A stretch of 42,124 nucleotides of DNA from Opitutaceae bacterium. Its GTDB lineage: Bacteria; Verrucomicrobiota; Verrucomicrobiia; Opitutales; Opitutaceae. This document shows positions 8,338 to 16,112 of the stretch, piece after piece. The translations under genes and the position numbers were made by a program. The stretch lies in contig JAIXWY010000014.1 in assembly GCA_027490995.1 (NCBI GenBank), positions 1 through 42,124 on the forward strand. Reading direction: 5' to 3'. The notes under the pieces were generated by a model, which saw only the letters and a list, made by a program, of their open reading frames with translations, had not been told where the DNA came from and did not search any database. The stretch's first letter is position 1; each line of letters opens with the position of its first letter.

Positions 8338-9639
8338 ATGCCCACCGTTCCCGATCCGCTTCACCGTCGTCCGCCGGTGCTCTCCCCCGGCTCCGGAGTA
8401 TCCCTGCCTGTGCGCGTATCGGGCCTGGCGGCGTGGATGCAAGCGAGGGGGGCTTCGGGGCTGGCGCCGGGGGAGGTGCGGCTGACGAGCGGGGTGGACG
8501 CGTGGATGGAGGTGCAGGAGGCGGATGGACGGATCCGGGAGGGTTTGAACTTCACCTCCTGCGATCATCTGGGGCTGTGCGGCCACCGAGACGTGCGGGA
8601 GGCGGCGGCTGGGGCGTTGCTTCGGTTTGGCCCGCACAGCGCCGGACCCGCCGCGACGGCCGGGCTTCATGTGCTGGCAGAGCCACTGTGTGCCGGGTTG
8701 GCGGAGCTGACGGGGCTGAGGGAAGTCACCGCGATGCCGAGCGGTTGGGCGGCGGGCTACGGAGCGATGCGGGCGCTGGTCGGTCGCGACGATGTGGTCC
8801 TGCTCGACGCCCACGCCGGCGGGGCGATGCGCGAAGGAGCGCGGGCCGCCGGTGCGGCGCTGCATCCCTTTCGGCACACCGACCTGAATCATCTGGCGCA
8901 GCGGCTGAGTCGACTGCGCGCGGCGCGCCCGCGCGCGCTGATCGTCGTCGCCACTCCGGCGTTGTTTCCGCATGACGGAGCAACGCCCGAACTGCTCGCG
9001 CTGCGCCGCCTGACTCGCGACTACGCGGCGACGCTCGTGATCGATGTCGGCCAGGACCTCGGGTGCACGGGCCCGGGTGGTCGTGGTGAACTCGGGCTGC
9101 AGGGCGTGGACGATCTCCCAGATGTCATCGTGGGGAGCCTCGCGCGGACGTTCGCGAGCAACGGCGGGTTCGTCGCCACGGGCTCCGCGGAGCTGGCGCG
9201 CTACCTTCGCCATTACTCTCCCGCCCACGCCGGTAGTGCCGCCCTCTCTCCTCCACAGCTGGCCGCGGCGACCGCGGCGGTGCGCATCGTGCGCTCCGCC
9301 GAGGGAGCAGCCCGCCGCGCCGCGCTGCAGCGGGCCGCCATCACGCTGCGCACGGCACTCGCCCGCCCATGGCTGCGTCCGGACAGCCCGGGACCGATCC
9401 TCGCACTCACATTCCCCGGCGAGGCCGTCGCTCCCGTCGCCGCGTGGCTCTGCGGGGAAGAAGGCGTCCTCGTCACCCCGCTGGAACCGCCGAACACCGT
9501 TCGCGGCACCTCCGCGCTTCGCCTGCACCTGATGGCAACGCACGAACCCGCGTTGCTCACCGAGGTCGCGCGCGTGCTCACGCGCAGCCTCGAATCCGGA
9601 CTCAAGCACGCGCACTCCCTCGCACTCCGCCACGAGTAA
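8338..9639 (+). CDS. Alpha-oxoamine synthase-like protein lacking the PLP lysine
   Basis: The fold-type I transferase family of 8-amino-7-oxononanoate synthase, KBL and serine palmitoyltransferase. ATG 8338 gives 433 residues (MPTVPDPLHRRPP). Family landmarks are visible: FTSCDHLGLCGHRDV (72-86; usual SxxYLGL), the PSGWAAGYGAM nucleotide-side loop, VIDVGQDLGCTGPGGRG (234-250; usual DEAHSxGxxGxxGRG) and GSLARTFASNGGFVATG (266-282; usual GTLSKALGxxGGF). Aligning the last motif puts Arg270 where the Schiff-base lysine should be, and the DEAH histidine is Gln239. Both changes argue against normal PLP catalysis. Reading frame and family spacing are intact, so it does not look like a pseudogene. 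No biotin or lipid genes are adjacent; the neighbour is a divergent NarL-type regulator. The role is unknown. Confidence 0.85.
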   Translation: MPTVPDPLHRRPPVLSPGSGVSLPVRVSGLAAWMQARGASGLAPGEVRLTSGVDAWMEVQEADGRIREGLNFTSCDHLGLCGHRDVREAAAGALLRFGPHSAGPAATAGLHVLAEPLCAGLAELTGLREVTAMPSGWAAGYGAMRALVGRDDVVLLDAHAGGAMREGARAAGAALHPFRHTDLNHLAQRLSRLRAARPRALIVVATPALFPHDGATPELLALRRLTRDYAATLVIDVGQDLGCTGPGGRGELGLQGVDDLPDVIVGSLARTFASNGGFVATGSAELARYLRHYSPAHAGSAALSPPQLAAATAAVRIVRSAEGAARRAALQRAAITLRTALARPWLRPDSPGPILALTFPGEAVAPVAAWLCGEEGVLVTPLEPPNTVRGTSALRLHLMATHEPALLTEVARVLTRSLESGLKHAHSLALRHE

Positions 9640-9732
9640 ACACCTCCTCGCGTTGCGCGCACCCGCGCGCAATCACACTCCACATCGCGCACGATTCACA
9701 TCGCGCGCGCGGGGAACGTTGCGTGCGTGAGA

Positions 9733-9755
9733 GAATTTCCGGAAGTGTGAAATTC
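9733..9755. promoter_or_regulatory. Perfect 7-bp inverted repeat, possible operator
   Basis: GAATTTC at 9733-9739 and GAAATTC at 9749-9755 are exact inverted copies separated by nine bases. The site is AT-rich in a GC-rich setting and lies about 110 bases before the Lys/Ala-rich peptide gene. It could be an operator or a small hairpin. No regulator can be assigned from sequence alone. Confidence 0.3.
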
Positions 9756-9864
9756 CCCTCGCGTTTGCTTCACGTTCGTTTCTATTGTGTTGCCGGTATC
9801 AGATTTAACCGGCCGACACCTAAGTCGTCCGGCCACCCGAAAAAACCCGAACACATACATCCCC

Positions 9865-9933
9865 ATGGCCAAGAAAGCCGCATCCAAAGCCAAGAAGCCC
9901 GCTGCCAAGAAGAAGGCTGCGAAAAAGAAGTAA
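9865..9933 (+). CDS. Small Lys/Ala-rich basic peptide (22 residues)
   Basis: ATG 9865 to TAA 9933 encodes 22 residues: twelve lysines, seven alanines, one proline, one serine and the initiator Met, with no acidic residue (repeating AKK/AAKK pattern). The composition resembles the C-terminal tails of bacterial histone-H1-like proteins, so nucleic-acid binding is a reasonable guess. Support for a real gene comes from context: it sits alone in a 635-base non-coding gap, uses lysine codons AAG and AAA only, and a very strong hairpin starts 13 bases after its stop. No Shine-Dalgarno sequence is visible before the ATG. The alternative is that the transcript is a small RNA and the reading frame is fortuitous. 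Confidence 0.5.
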   Translation: MAKKAASKAKKPAAKKKAAKKK

Positions 9934-9945
9934 CCACTTCGCCGA

Positions 9946-9982
9946 GAAGAGGCGGCGGAGTGTTTCGCTCCGCCGCCTCTTC
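9946..9982 (+). terminator. Strong 15-bp hairpin, probable terminator
   Basis: GAAGAGGCGGCGGAG (9946-9960) pairs perfectly with CTCCGCCGCCTCTTC (9968-9982) around a seven-base loop, 13 bases after the stop of the small basic peptide. No long T-run follows on the plus strand. The stem is the strongest seen in the window apart from the rRNA terminator, and most likely ends the short transcript. Confidence 0.65.
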
Positions 9983-10274
9983 CCGGTCGCTTCGTCCGGC
10001 GCACGGTTCGGTGAGAGAGTTCGACTCTCCGCGAAACCAGTCCCGCCCGAGAGTGATCCACTCGATCACCTCACGCTTCCCGAGACACGGAAGCCCCCGG
10101 TCTCCCTCCCGAGGCCAAGCCCCCCACGAAAGTTCACCCGGCGCTGCTGCGTCGGCGCGCGAGGCTCTCCACGCGCTCACCGTAGGAAAGGCCGCTCCGG
10201 CTGCGTCGTCCTTCCAACGATGGAATTGCTGACTTCGGTTTTGCCACCGACGCGTCCTCCGCTTCCCTCAGCGC
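9983..10274. other. Intergenic region, no gene seen
   Basis: About 290 bases between the hairpin and the next gene. A small hairpin (GAGAG-TTCGA-CTCTC, near 10017-10031) looks like a tRNA T-arm, but neither an acceptor strand nor a correctly placed CCA is present. No promoter can be called with confidence. Confidence 0.35.
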
Positions 10275-11687
10275 ATGGGCTTCTTCGATCGCTTCCGCTC
10301 CCCCAAGGCGGAGTCCTCCCCCGCCACCCCAGCATCCCCGCCCGCGTCAACTGATGACGGCGCGGCCGCGACCTCGGTCGCTCCGGTCCGAGGTTCCTCC
10401 GTCGCCGCCCTCCTTCTTTCCGCCCGCGAGCGCCTCGATGCCCGCGACCTGCCGGGCGCGCTCGCCGTCTACGAGCCACTCCTCGCGTCCGCCGGAGACC
10501 GCGCCGATGTGCTCGTCACCATCTCCGGCGATCTCGGCTCCACCGGCCACGTCGCCACCATCATCGAGCTCATCGCCCCACGCTACGACGCCGAGCGTCA
10601 TGGTCCGGCCACCGGGCTGAACGTGCTCCAGGCCTATCTGGCCACGCGCAACACCACCGCCGCTCAGCACCTGCTCGATATCCTCTTCGGGCTACAGCGC
10701 CCGGAACTCGAGGAGCGCTTGCACGGCTTCTCCAATGCACTGGCTGATTTGATCGAGGCCGAAAACCAAGGCGCGATCCCGTCCGCCGCACCTGGAGAGG
10801 GAGGAGCACCCGCCGGAACCGCCGCACCCGCTGCACCGGCGGCCGCTCGCATCAATCTCGTTACCATCAGCCGCCCGATCTGGATCTACGGTCTCGAGCC
10901 GATCGGGGAGCAGGTCATCCCCGCCAAAGGCGATCGCGTCCGCCGGATCGCCTTCGCGCAGCTCGCCCAACCTGGAATCTCGGATGTCCTCGAGCGCAGC
11001 CGCACGCCGGAGGACGATCTGGGCCGACTTTCCCGCGCGCTGCCGCTGTGGCTGGCGGAGACGTTCAGCTTCTCCCCGCTGTACGCACCCATCGCCACCG
11101 TGGGTCTCATCGACGAGACCAAGCACTATGCGTTCTTCCCGACCGAGTGGTCGACGGACAATCTTCGCCAGCTGGTCGACACCCACAGCCAGCCGCTCGA
11201 CTACATCTTCACCGGTGCCCTCCGCCGCGTCGCTGGCGACACCGAGATCATCCTGCGCGTCTGGGAGGTCCGGAAGTTCCGTGAACGGAAGCAATTCACC
11301 GCTCGCTGGAATCCCGCCAATGCCGATGCGATTCTCGCCGGTCTACAGGAACAGATTCGGCAGTTCATGGAGTGGCGCCCGTTCCCCGAGGGACAGGGCA
11401 TCGCCTACACGCCGCCCCACTCGCCGAGCGCGTGGCTCGATGTGCTGGCCGCCTCGCTGACGTGTTTCCTCGGTGACAAGGGCCTACTTCAGCCGGATCA
11501 CGTCGCTCCGATCACCTCCCTCTTTCCGGCCGCCGCCCAGACCGCGCTGGCTTCGGAATCCGCCTCACTCGCCTGGCTCACGCTTCAGGATCGCGCCCGG
11601 CGCCTGAACCTGGGCCAGCCCGACTCCGGCGACGCGCTGCTGGTCGATAGCCCCGTCGTCGGCGCCGCCCGAGCCCTCCTCGGATAA
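10275..11687 (+). CDS. Hypothetical cytoplasmic protein, tetratricopeptide-like N-terminus
   Basis: A 470-residue protein starting MGFFDRFRSPK that I cannot assign to a family. Residues 10-40 are a Pro/Ala/Ser-rich linker. Residues 43-165 consist of helical pairs resembling tetratricopeptide repeats (RERLDARDLPGALAVYEPLL). A second Ala/Pro-rich linker spans about 170-198. The C-terminal part (about 200-470) looks globular, with aromatic-rich motifs such as RPIWIYGLEPIGEQ and LIDETKHYAFFPTEWS. There is no signal peptide or membrane segment. The codon pattern and length indicate a genuine gene. It stands alone and converges with rlmN after an 11-base gap. A scaffold or regulatory role would be a guess. 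Confidence 0.75.
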   Translation: MGFFDRFRSPKAESSPATPASPPASTDDGAAATSVAPVRGSSVAALLLSARERLDARDLPGALAVYEPLLASAGDRADVLVTISGDLGSTGHVATIIELIAPRYDAERHGPATGLNVLQAYLATRNTTAAQHLLDILFGLQRPELEERLHGFSNALADLIEAENQGAIPSAAPGEGGAPAGTAAPAAPAAARINLVTISRPIWIYGLEPIGEQVIPAKGDRVRRIAFAQLAQPGISDVLERSRTPEDDLGRLSRALPLWLAETFSFSPLYAPIATVGLIDETKHYAFFPTEWSTDNLRQLVDTHSQPLDYIFTGALRRVAGDTEIILRVWEVRKFRERKQFTARWNPANADAILAGLQEQIRQFMEWRPFPEGQGIAYTPPHSPSAWLDVLAASLTCFLGDKGLLQPDHVAPITSLFPAAAQTALASESASLAWLTLQDRARRLNLGQPDSGDALLVDSPVVGAARALLG

Positions 11688-11698
11688 CGCCGCTGAGG

Positions 11699-12769
11699 CT
11701 ATCGGCCAGCCACGGCTCGGTTTGCCGCGGCCAATTGGCCGCAGCCCGCCGCAATGTCGATGCCGCGGCGTTGACGCACCGTGCTCGGGAGTCCGTATAC
11801 GTCGCCCAGCACGCGCTGAAAGGCCTCGGCGGCCTCGTTGCGACCCGGCTCTCCATCGTAGCCTCGGGTCGGATTGAGCGGGATGAGATTCACCTGCGCC
11901 GGCAGCCGCTGCAGCAGGCGTCCGACCGCATGCGCGTGGTCCGGCGAGTCGTTGCGGCCCGCGATCAGCGTCCACTCGTAGAAGATCCTGCGTCCGGTCA
12001 GCCGACTGTACTCGGCGCAGGCATCCATCAGTTCATCCAGCGGCCATGCCTTCGCCGCTGGCACCAGTGCCGCGCGCTCCTCTTGCGTCGCCGCATGGAG
12101 CGAGACCGCGAGGCTTACCGGCTGATTCTCCGCGGCTAGTCGGCGGATTCCCGGCACCACTCCCACGGTGCTCAGCGTGATCCGGTCCGCCCGAAGGGAA
12201 AGTCCCGCGGAATCGCGCACGATCCCGATCGCCCGCAGCGAGGCGTCATAGTTGTGGAGGGGTTCACCCATCCCCATAAGCACGATGTTGCGCAGGCGCG
12301 GCTCGCCCGCGCGACGCAGGGCCCGTGCGACGTGCACGACCTGCGCCACGATTTCTCCCGCCGTGAGGTGACGCGTGAAGCCCATCTGCCCGGTCGCGCA
12401 GAATACGCAGCCCATCGCGCATCCGGCCTGGGTGCTGATGCAAGCCGTCACCCGGCCCGTAAAGCGCATGAGCACGGTCTCAATCGTGCGCGCATCCGGC
12501 AGCGTGAGGAGAAACTTCCGCGTAAAGCCATCGGACGAGTCTGTCGCCAAGGCGGTCGGCAGGAGACCCAGCTGCATCTCCGCCTCCAGACGCCGACGCA
12601 CCTTCATCGGGAGCTCAGCCATGGCCGCGAGGTCGTCGACCAACTCCCAGTAAAGGTAGTTCCAGAGGCGCGCCGCATGCACCGGGGAGAGGTCCCAGCC
12701 GCGCAGGCGTTCCTGCAGCTCCACGCGCGTCAGGCCATAGAGGTCTGGGGGTACCGCGGTTGCCGTCAT
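11699..12769 (-). CDS. rlmN: 23S rRNA (adenine2503-C2)/tRNA methyltransferase RlmN
   Basis: A radical SAM methyltransferase that makes 2-methyladenosine at A2503 of 23S rRNA and at A37 of some tRNAs. The 356-residue protein has an N-terminal helical domain (LYGLTRVELQERL, then RLWNYLYW), then the catalytic domain with Cys110 (TACISTQAGC), CxxxCxxC at Cys117, Cys121 and Cys124 (GCAMGCVFC), and the GMGEPLHNY motif. The methyl-carrying cysteine is near residue 342 in GIDIAAGCGQLA, matching the family's conserved C-terminal CGQL. Length is normal. The start codon overlaps the stop of the upstream PHP phosphatase gene (ATGA, 12766-12769), so the two are coupled. It converges with the hypothetical gene ending at 11687. 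Confidence 0.96.
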   Translation of the reverse strand: MTATAVPPDLYGLTRVELQERLRGWDLSPVHAARLWNYLYWELVDDLAAMAELPMKVRRRLEAEMQLGLLPTALATDSSDGFTRKFLLTLPDARTIETVLMRFTGRVTACISTQAGCAMGCVFCATGQMGFTRHLTAGEIVAQVVHVARALRRAGEPRLRNIVLMGMGEPLHNYDASLRAIGIVRDSAGLSLRADRITLSTVGVVPGIRRLAAENQPVSLAVSLHAATQEERAALVPAAKAWPLDELMDACAEYSRLTGRRIFYEWTLIAGRNDSPDHAHAVGRLLQRLPAQVNLIPLNPTRGYDGEPGRNEAAEAFQRVLGDVYGLPSTVRQRRGIDIAAGCGQLAAANRAVAGR

Positions 12770-13617
12770 CGGGAGGAAACAGGATCCGCGGGCTCAACGG
12801 GCCGGAGCGAGGCGCGCGCGGCGGCGATCGGTACGGTCTGCCTTCGGCGATCGAGGAAAAAGGAGATGTCTTGGAATCCCGCTGTCTCCAGGATCCAGAG
12901 CGCCTCTTCATAGCGGTCCGCCACCCGTTCCGGCCGATGCGCATCGGCCCCGAGTACCACCGGGATGCCGCGCTCAGCCATCAGGCGCAGCATGTCGCGG
13001 CCGGGGTTCATCTCCGGGAGCGCCTTGTTCAGTCCGCTGGTGTTCAGCTCCATCGCCACGCCCGTGCGGGCAATGCGATCGAGTGCCCGCTCCACGTCAG
13101 GACGGATCCGCACAAAGTTCCACTCTTCTGGAGCCTCGTTCTTCACAAGGTCCGGATGCGAGAGGGTGTCGAACAGGCCGCTCTCCGCCGCCTGAGCGAG
13201 GTGCTGAAAGTACGTTTTCTGATAGTCCCAAGCATCGCCGCGATAATAAGCCGCGCGGTACGGTGCGGTCTGGGTGTGCACCGATCCCAGCACGTGGTGC
13301 AGCGAAGTGCGGCCGTGCAGCCGCTCCAGCCACGGCTCGATCCCGGGAAAATAGTCACTTTCCAGTCCCACTCTGACATCAACACGGCCCTGCAGGCGCT
13401 CCCGGGCACCGGCGATCAGGGCAACATAGTCCTCAAACTGCTCGGGATCCATCCGCCACTGCCGCGAGTGGCCGTCGGGCAGCGGGCAATGACACGTGAA
13501 GACGATGCCCCGCAGGCCACGAGTCTCCGCCCGAAGGGCGTAATCCTCCGGCGCACCGGTCGCATGCTTGCACAGCGGCGTGTGCGCATGGGACTCGTAA
13601 AGCAGGGGAGCAGGCAT
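12766..13617 (-). CDS. PHP-domain histidinol-phosphatase (HisJ/HisK type)
   Basis: A metal-dependent phosphatase of the PHP superfamily; family members hydrolyse histidinol phosphate in histidine synthesis. The motifs appear in order: ESHAHTPLCKHA (first metal-binding His pair), GLESDYFPG, LGSVHTQ, LSHPDLVK and LGADAHRPERVA. All expected His and Asp ligands are present. ATG 13617 was chosen because GAGGGG lies about ten bases upstream; ATG 13623 and TTG 13626 are alternatives. The protein has 283 residues, within the family range. Its stop overlaps the rlmN start. No other histidine biosynthesis gene is in the window, so the substrate rests on family membership only. Confidence 0.88.
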   Translation of the reverse strand: MPAPLLYESHAHTPLCKHATGAPEDYALRAETRGLRGIVFTCHCPLPDGHSRQWRMDPEQFEDYVALIAGARERLQGRVDVRVGLESDYFPGIEPWLERLHGRTSLHHVLGSVHTQTAPYRAAYYRGDAWDYQKTYFQHLAQAAESGLFDTLSHPDLVKNEAPEEWNFVRIRPDVERALDRIARTGVAMELNTSGLNKALPEMNPGRDMLRLMAERGIPVVLGADAHRPERVADRYEEALWILETAGFQDISFFLDRRRQTVPIAAARASLRPVEPADPVSSR

Positions 13618-13738
13618 GGACATCAACCCCTCAGTCTACGCCCTTTCCGCGCCGCCGCAATCCTGCGCTCCGCTCACGAAAGGACCATCGAAAAGGAGGA
13701 GCGTGATCCGTCTCGCGTTGTTTCCCGCCGGGGCCTGC

Positions 13739-13783
13739 GGCACCGCCGCCGGGGTCGACGTGATCGACCCGCGGCGCGGTGCC
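13739..13783. other. Long imperfect hairpin between GH88-like and PHP genes
   Basis: Two 20-base arms (13739-13758 and 13764-13783) pair at 16 of 20 positions around a five-base loop. The outer eight bases (GGCACCGC with GCGGTGCC) and the inner seven (GGGTCGA with TCGACCC) pair perfectly. The structure lies 25 bases after the GH88-like stop and upstream of the PHP gene, both leftward. There is no T-run on either side, so it may be a terminator, an mRNA-stabilising element or a repeat-type element. Confidence 0.45.
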
Positions 13784-13807
13784 ACCGCAGCATACCCCGC
13801 GATCCGA

Positions 13808-15220
13808 TTAGAAGAACGTCAGGTAACGGCCTTCGGCAAGGCGTCGGATGAGCAGCGCGAGTTCCATCGTGTGGTAGTCGCCCCACATCGAGGACTCCCC
13901 GCACGGCACCTTGCGGCCCTTCGGCACGTAGTCCCAGCCGTTCGGGCGGTGGTAGACGCTATGCAGGAGGAGGCCCTGGTGGCGCGGGTCGACCGAGAGG
14001 TACGGCTCGTCGAAGAGGGTGTTGGCCACCGTGAGGCCGGCCTGCAGATAGCGCGTCCCCGCCGCCTTGCGACCGTGGCGGTGCAACCAGCGGCCCAGAC
14101 GGAGAAAGCCCTGCGCCGCGATTGCCGCAGCGGAGCTATCGACCGGCTCGTGATCATTGAACGGATCCGCCGCCCGCGCCGTGAAGTCGCCGAGGCGATG
14201 GGTGTTCAGCGCACAGCTGTCCCAGTAAGGCACGCCGTCGCGGGACGAATAACCATCGATGTAGTAGTCGCTCGTCGCGCAGGCCGTTTCGCGGAAGAGT
14301 TCCGTGACCGCCCGGCGGCCGCCGACACCCTCGAGCGCGGAGTCCGGCACGGTATCGAGGAACTCCAATTGCTCAGCGTAGCCGCAGATGATCCACGCGG
14401 CCCCGCGGGTCCACGTTGTAAACGGAGAATACCCCTGCTGCGAGCTTGGGCAGCGGAACTGGCCGTCGTTGCGGTTGAAGACGGACTCGTGGGCGACGCG
14501 ACCACGGACGTCGTAGCTGTCGCGGCCCTGACCGAAGAAGACGTTGAAGCGCGCCGTCGTCGCGGCGTGTTCGATCGAACGGTGCAGCAGATTGATCGGC
14601 TTGTCGCCCTCGCCCATCAGCGCATGGCCCAGTTGGTGAGCCACCACCAGCGAGCGCATCGAGCGAATCGTGTCCGCGAAGAGCGACTGTGGGCCGTTGA
14701 ACGAGTAGACGTAGCCGCCGGGCACTACTCCGGGCGCTCCGGCGACCGGGGACCAGGGAGCCTTCACCGACGTGGTCGCGTAGCGCGCGGCCTGCACGGC
14801 CCCGGAGACCTTCAGCGCGAGCTCGCAGAAGTTCATCTCGTCGACGTTCGCCGGGATCCGGCCCTCGCGCTGCAGACGGCGGAGGTTGCCGTAAGTGGAG
14901 ACGTTGTTGAAGCCGTGGTCGTGCACGCCGACGTGTGAGACATGCGACGCCATCAGGGCGATGGTCTTGCGGCGGCCGAGTTCGAGGAAGGCCGCCTCAC
15001 CGGTCGCGTCGTACTGCAGGAACGCCATGCCGAACTGGAAGCCCTGCGTCCACTCGGTCCAGCCACGCGACGTGTAGCGGCCCTTGACGGTAAAAACGGG
15101 CGTGCCCTTTGCGGGATCCCAAGCGGCGTCGATCGCACGGATCTTGCGGCCGGCGAGTTCGAAGACGCGGGTGGTCTTCGACTGCAGTTTTTGGGGGGTG
15201 AGCTTGAGGTCGATTTTCAT
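13808..15220 (-). CDS. Glycoside hydrolase family 88-like (unsaturated uronyl hydrolase)
   Basis: An (alpha/alpha)6-barrel protein of 470 residues resembling GH88 enzymes, which remove unsaturated uronic acids from lyase-generated oligosaccharides. Visible landmarks are WTEWTQGFQFGMAFLQYD (54-71), HDHGFN around Asp101 (a likely catalytic Asp), NVDEMNFCELAL around Asp127, FTTWTRGAAWIICGYA, PVDSSAAAIAAQGFLRLG and SSMWGDYHTMELALLI near the C-terminus. It is longer than typical GH88 proteins (about 370-400) and has no signal peptide, so it is probably cytoplasmic. The ATG at 15220 opens MKIDLKLTPQ. No lyase, transporter or regulator for uronides is adjacent. GH105 is the main alternative. It is divergent from pdxH across a 215-base gap. 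Confidence 0.8.
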   Translation of the reverse strand: MKIDLKLTPQKLQSKTTRVFELAGRKIRAIDAAWDPAKGTPVFTVKGRYTSRGWTEWTQGFQFGMAFLQYDATGEAAFLELGRRKTIALMASHVSHVGVHDHGFNNVSTYGNLRRLQREGRIPANVDEMNFCELALKVSGAVQAARYATTSVKAPWSPVAGAPGVVPGGYVYSFNGPQSLFADTIRSMRSLVVAHQLGHALMGEGDKPINLLHRSIEHAATTARFNVFFGQGRDSYDVRGRVAHESVFNRNDGQFRCPSSQQGYSPFTTWTRGAAWIICGYAEQLEFLDTVPDSALEGVGGRRAVTELFRETACATSDYYIDGYSSRDGVPYWDSCALNTHRLGDFTARAADPFNDHEPVDSSAAAIAAQGFLRLGRWLHRHGRKAAGTRYLQAGLTVANTLFDEPYLSVDPRHQGLLLHSVYHRPNGWDYVPKGRKVPCGESSMWGDYHTMELALLIRRLAEGRYLTFF

Positions 15221-15435
15221 GGTGAAAAAGTCGGGAGGGAGGGTCAGCGGGGCGCCGGAAGGCGGAAAACGAATTGAGCGTGCCTCTCCTTATCCCTGAA
15301 ACAAGGCCGAATCCGGCGGGAGTCGGTTTTGTGCTAGATTGGGTCGGGTTCGTCGCCCCGGCAAGCGGGAGAGGCCCGGCGGCCGCGGACATTTTCTCCG
15401 TGATTCGCCGCCCGAAGTCAGTACCTTCTCCAATC

Positions 15436-16077
15436 ATGGCCCTTGCTGATCTCCGCCGCGACTACAGCCTCGCCGGGCTGCAGGAGAAGGATCTCGCCCG
15501 CGATCCGTTCCGCCAGTTTGAGACGTGGTTTCAGGAAGCCGAGGCGGCCAAGGTACCGGAGCCGAACGCGATGGTGCTGAGCACGTCCACCCGCGAGGGC
15601 CGTCCTTCGGCGCGCACCGTGCTACTCAAGGGCATGGATGGGCGGGGCTTTGTCTTCTTTTCCAATTACGAGAGCCGCAAGGGGCGGGAGATCGAAGCCA
15701 ATCCCTTTGCCGCGCTGGTGTTCCCGTGGATCGCACTGGAGCGCCAAGTGATCGTCGAGGGCGCGCTCACCCGTCTCGCCCGTGAAGAGAGCATGGCGTA
15801 TTTCCATTCGCGCCCACGGGCGAGCCAGCTCGCAGCTTGGGTCTCGCGCCAGAGCAGCGTGGTCCCCGATCGCGCCGCCTTGGAAAGTGGCATGAAGGCC
15901 GTGGAACAGAAGCACGCCGGGGCCGAGGTCCCCATGCCGCCATTCTGGGGCGGGTACCTGGTGACGCCCGCGTCGGTGGAATTCTGGCAAGGCCGACGGA
16001 GCCGACTGCATGACCGGCTGCGCTACCGCCGCGAGCAGGCGGGCGGGCCGTGGATCATCGAGCGCCTGTCTCCCTAG
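15436..16077 (+). CDS. pdxH: Pyridoxamine 5'-phosphate oxidase
   Basis: An FMN-dependent oxidase that makes pyridoxal 5'-phosphate from PNP or PMP. From ATG 15436 (MALADLRRDYSLAGL) it has 213 residues, the usual size; upstream in-frame codons lack conservation. The signatures are complete: RRDYSLAGLQEKDLARDPF, AMVLSTSTREGRPSARTVLL, FVFFSNYESRKGREIEANP (FMN binding), FPWIALERQVIVEG, SRPRASQLAAWVSRQSS and the C-terminal FWQGRRSRLHDRLRY with the PLP-contacting Arg/His. The following sixA gene starts 35 bases after its stop and may share the transcript. Confidence 0.96.
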   Translation: MALADLRRDYSLAGLQEKDLARDPFRQFETWFQEAEAAKVPEPNAMVLSTSTREGRPSARTVLLKGMDGRGFVFFSNYESRKGREIEANPFAALVFPWIALERQVIVEGALTRLAREESMAYFHSRPRASQLAAWVSRQSSVVPDRAALESGMKAVEQKHAGAEVPMPPFWGGYLVTPASVEFWQGRRSRLHDRLRYRREQAGGPWIIERLSP

Positions 16078-16112
16078 GCGGAGAGGCGTCACGGCAGCAG
16101 GATCGGTCGCCC

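Noticed and set aside
8245..9672. Long minus-strand open frame opposite the oxoamine-synthase-like gene
   Set aside because: Low-complexity Arg/Gln/Gly-rich translation antisense to a family-matched protein.
10010..10045. tRNA T-arm-like hairpin with a nearby CCA
   Set aside because: The CCA is at the wrong distance and no acceptor, D-arm or anticodon arm can be built upstream.
13616..14938. Plus-strand open frame opposite the GH88-like gene, preceded by an AAGGAGG sequence
   Set aside because: Despite the ribosome-site-like sequence, the translation is Arg/Ala/Val-rich with no fold pattern, and the minus strand carries clear GH88 motifs.
16077..16091. Exact 15-base match (GGCGGAGAGGCGTCA) also at 19678-19692, both shortly before gene starts
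   Set aside because: One chance 15-base match is roughly expected in a GC-rich window of this size, and the two genes are unrelated. It would be reconsidered if more copies exist in the genome.
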